From JANMMJ01 sp964543235 (GTDB taxonomy: Bacteria > Pseudomonadota > Alphaproteobacteria > Rhizobiales > Aestuariivirgaceae), in the NCBI GenBank assembly GCA_964543235.1, contig CAZIXE010000082.1:1-15139 (forward strand): DNA of 15,139 nt. Reading direction: 5' to 3'. The position numbers and the translations under genes were made by a program. The notes under the pieces were generated by a model. The model was not told the DNA's origin. It was given only the letters and a program-made list of their open reading frames with translations, and made no database searches. Shown piece by piece: positions 13,953 through 15,139 of the stretch. How positions within the stretch are numbered: the stretch's first letter is position 1; the number at the start of each line of letters is the position of its first letter.

Positions 13953-14243
13953 ATGCCCAAGCCGCACGCAGAAGCCGAAACCGCCCGATTGGAAGCGCGT
14001 ATCCCGGTGCAGATCTATGACCAGATGCAGCGCGCCGCTCGCCTGCGCGGCATGACCCTGACCGGCTATCTGATCGCGACCGCCGGCGAGGACGCCCGGC
14101 GCGTCGTCGAGGACGCCGAGATCATGCGCCTGGCCCGCGAGGACCAAATCCGCTTCGCCGAAGCGCTGATCAATCCGTCCCGGCCGAACCCGAGGTTGGC
14201 CCGCGCGGCGAGGCGCCATGCAGAGCTGATCGAGCGCCGGTGA
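13953..14243 (+). CDS. DUF1778 antitoxin (TacA type, ribbon-helix-helix)
   Basis: The 96-residue protein has an N-terminal ribbon-helix-helix (about 10-55: TARLEARIPVQIYDQMQRAA, RLRGMTLTGYLIATAGEDA) that should bind the palindrome just upstream, and a C-terminal toxin-neutralising segment (DQIRFAEALINPSRPNPRLA) typical of TacA/AtaR/KacA antitoxins. It overlaps the GNAT toxin gene by 4 bases (GTGA), the usual order and coupling of this type II system. The ATG at 13953 is chosen because AAAGGAG lies 7 bases ahead; an upstream ATG at 13899 would fall inside the promoter. Confidence 0.92.
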   Translation: MPKPHAEAETARLEARIPVQIYDQMQRAARLRGMTLTGYLIATAGEDARRVVEDAEIMRLAREDQIRFAEALINPSRPNPRLARAARRHAELIERR

Positions 14244-14746
14244 GCGCCCGCTTCGCCATCGAGCCGCTGGCGAAGGTACATAAGCGGGCGGATTTCACCT
14301 GTGGCAACGCCCGGATCGACGCCTACTTCCGCGAGACTGTCGCGCAGGACGTGAAGCGCAATTATGCCACCTGTTTCGTTGCCAGGGAGATTGCGACGGA
14401 TCGCGTGGCGGGCTTCTACACCCTGTCATCCAGCAACGTGCCGTTGAACGAGGTTCCCGAGCGGCTGGCGACGAAGCTGCCGCGCTATCCGACTGTCCCC
14501 GCCGTGCTGATCGGCTGGCTTGGGCGGCATAGCGACTATGCCGGACAAGGGCTTGGAGAAGCCCTGCTGTTCGACGCCATCAAGACGGTGGCGACCGCGC
14601 CCATCGGGGCGCATGCCGTCTTCGCCGACGCCATCGACGACCACGCGGCGGCCTTCTATGCGGCCTACGGTTTCACGCCTTTGCTCCGGCGGCCGCGCAC
14701 CCTGTATCTGCCGGTGGCGACGGCGCTGAGCCTGTTGTCGCCCTGA
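14240..14746 (+). CDS. GNAT acetyltransferase toxin (TacT/AtaT type)
   Basis: Toxins of this family acetylate the amino group of aminoacyl-tRNAs and block translation; the DUF1778 partner neutralises and co-represses. The 168-residue protein has the family layout: IEPLAKVHKRADFTCGNARI and DAYFRETVAQD at the N-terminus, VAGFYTLSSSNV, the acetyl-CoA loop DYAGQGLGEALL (99-110) and FYAAYGF with Y140 in the position of the catalytic tyrosine. Odd: the loop is preceded by IGWLGRHS where many members have RLAVD, and the usual Q/R opening the loop motif is Ala. This may be a subgroup feature. It starts with GTG overlapping the antitoxin stop. Its 3' end is overlapped by an opposite-strand chimeric frame driven by the repeat promoter. 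Confidence 0.92.
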   Translation: MSARFAIEPLAKVHKRADFTCGNARIDAYFRETVAQDVKRNYATCFVAREIATDRVAGFYTLSSSNVPLNEVPERLATKLPRYPTVPAVLIGWLGRHSDYAGQGLGEALLFDAIKTVATAPIGAHAVFADAIDDHAAAFYAAYGFTPLLRRPRTLYLPVATALSLLSP

Positions 14747-14942
14747 TACGCGCCATCTCCGCCCCCCACTCCCTTTCCACCTCGCGCTGCCCCGGGCAAG
14801 TCTTCTTACGCCGCGGGCGGTGGAGCGGCCGCGGCAGGCACGCGATGGCACCCGTGTCGCTGAGCCCGATCAGCGCGTAGAGCGTGGCGACGATGCGCAA
14901 CAGGGATGCGCGGTGGCGGTCGATGGCAGCGGCCAGGTCCAT
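14673..14942 (-). pseudogene. Truncated second copy of the hypothetical gene, chimeric frame
   Basis: The first 42 codons (14942 down to about 14818) are nearly identical to the start of the gene at 11265-11954: MDLAAAIDRHRASLLRIVAT, with Tyr for Phe and Cys for Arg among the few changes. At 14818 homology stops after PRPLHR and the frame continues for 47 unrelated codons (PRRKKTCPGQREVE onward), ending inside the antisense of the GNAT toxin gene. It keeps the strong promoter and the leaderless start, so an 89-residue chimeric peptide could be made. Most likely a duplication remnant. Confidence 0.7.
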
Positions 14943-15045
14943 CACCGCCGCATAGAACAAACAAAGAACCTTGTCAAGCAACTTCGACCGGGCGTTGCGG
15001 CCGATCCCGCCCCGGCGCACATGCAGCCAGCGCCCGCCACCCCGG
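14818..15045. repeat. Right copy of the ~226-base direct repeat
   Basis: This segment aligns with 11830-12055 in direct orientation, offset 2,988 bases, with 9 mismatches over the 194-base ungapped core. Its left edge is sharp at 14818, 71 bases after the GNAT stop. The right edge fades near 15045. The remaining 94 bases to the window end show no gene, only an extended -10-like TGGTATGAT at 15069-15077. Confidence 0.93.
14949..14977 (-). promoter_or_regulatory. Duplicated promoter pointing antisense into the toxin gene
   Basis: TTGACA (14977-14972) and TATGCG (14954-14949) keep the 17-base spacing found in the left copy; the spacer differs at two bases. Transcription would start at the ATG at 14942 and run leftward across the 3' end of the GNAT gene. 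Confidence 0.65.
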
Positions 15046-15139
15046 CGCGCGGCTGTCACCGATGTCTTTGGTATGATCTGTTACTCAGTCGCCCGTGAAC
15101 TATTCCCAAGTCATTGATTTCGGACTCTGACTGGCGGTT

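Larger units (their letters stand above)
12056..14817. other. Repeat-bounded accessory island (RTX gene, ArsR fragment, toxin-antitoxin)
   Basis: The interval between the two direct repeats is 2,762 bases. It holds an RTX protein gene, a truncated ArsR gene and a DUF1778/GNAT toxin-antitoxin pair, all on the plus strand, while the flanking gene runs on the minus strand. No transposase, integrase or terminal inverted repeats were seen. It may have entered by single-crossover integration or homologous recombination using the repeat; this is inference. Confidence 0.45.

Noticed and set aside
12056..14817. Transposon or integron explanation for the island
   Set aside because: No transposase, integrase, terminal inverted repeats or short target duplications were found; the flanking repeats are gene fragments of 226 bases, not insertion-element ends.
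1..15139. tRNA, rRNA, riboswitch and CRISPR
   Set aside because: Reading both strands gave no cloverleaf, rRNA stretch, recognisable aptamer or spaced repeat array.

Overview
The window is GC-rich and gene-dense. Its gene families (IlvD, MocR, PaiB, amylosucrase, RTX protein, TacAT-type toxin-antitoxin) and a conserved-looking short hypothetical protein fit an alphaproteobacterium, most likely Hyphomicrobiales or Rhodospirillales. That placement is inference from gene style; no marker gene in the window decides it.

Left part (1-11264) is ordinary chromosome. It runs: the 5' end of ilvD (branched-chain amino acid synthesis); a three-gene ABC-2 export operon with a membrane-anchored NEW3-domain protein, an ATPase and a permease; an amylosucrase; then LysE-type exporter and PaiB-type FMN-binding regulator genes, transcribed leftward and divergent from a MocR-type (GntR/aminotransferase) regulator. 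Next is a leftward four-gene operon: ArsR-type regulator, AHSA1/SRPBCC protein, RibD/DHFR-like reductase and nucleoside deaminase. The first two overlap and the other gaps are 38 bases each. The ABC permease gene carries a 20-base homopolymer (1061-1080) exactly where its last membrane helix should be, which may be a sequence or assembly error.

Right part (11265-15139) looks like an accessory island. A 229-residue protein of unknown function (11265-11954, minus strand) has a strong promoter that places its start codon at the predicted transcription start, so its mRNA should be leaderless. The 5' end of this gene, with its promoter, occurs a second time as a direct repeat (11830-12055 and 14818-15045, about 95% identical over the core). 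The 2.76 kb between the copies holds a secreted RTX calcium-binding protein, a truncated ArsR-family regulator and a DUF1778/GNAT toxin-antitoxin pair with a 21-base perfect palindrome at its promoter. The second copy of the repeat is truncated and points its promoter leftward, antisense to the toxin gene. No integrase or transposase is visible.

The main candidates for something new are this repeat-bounded RTX plus toxin-antitoxin cassette with its duplicated leaderless promoter, the nested dyads between the PaiB and MocR genes, and the uncharacterised NEW3/ABC-2 export operon. I did not see a complete unknown defence or metabolic system.
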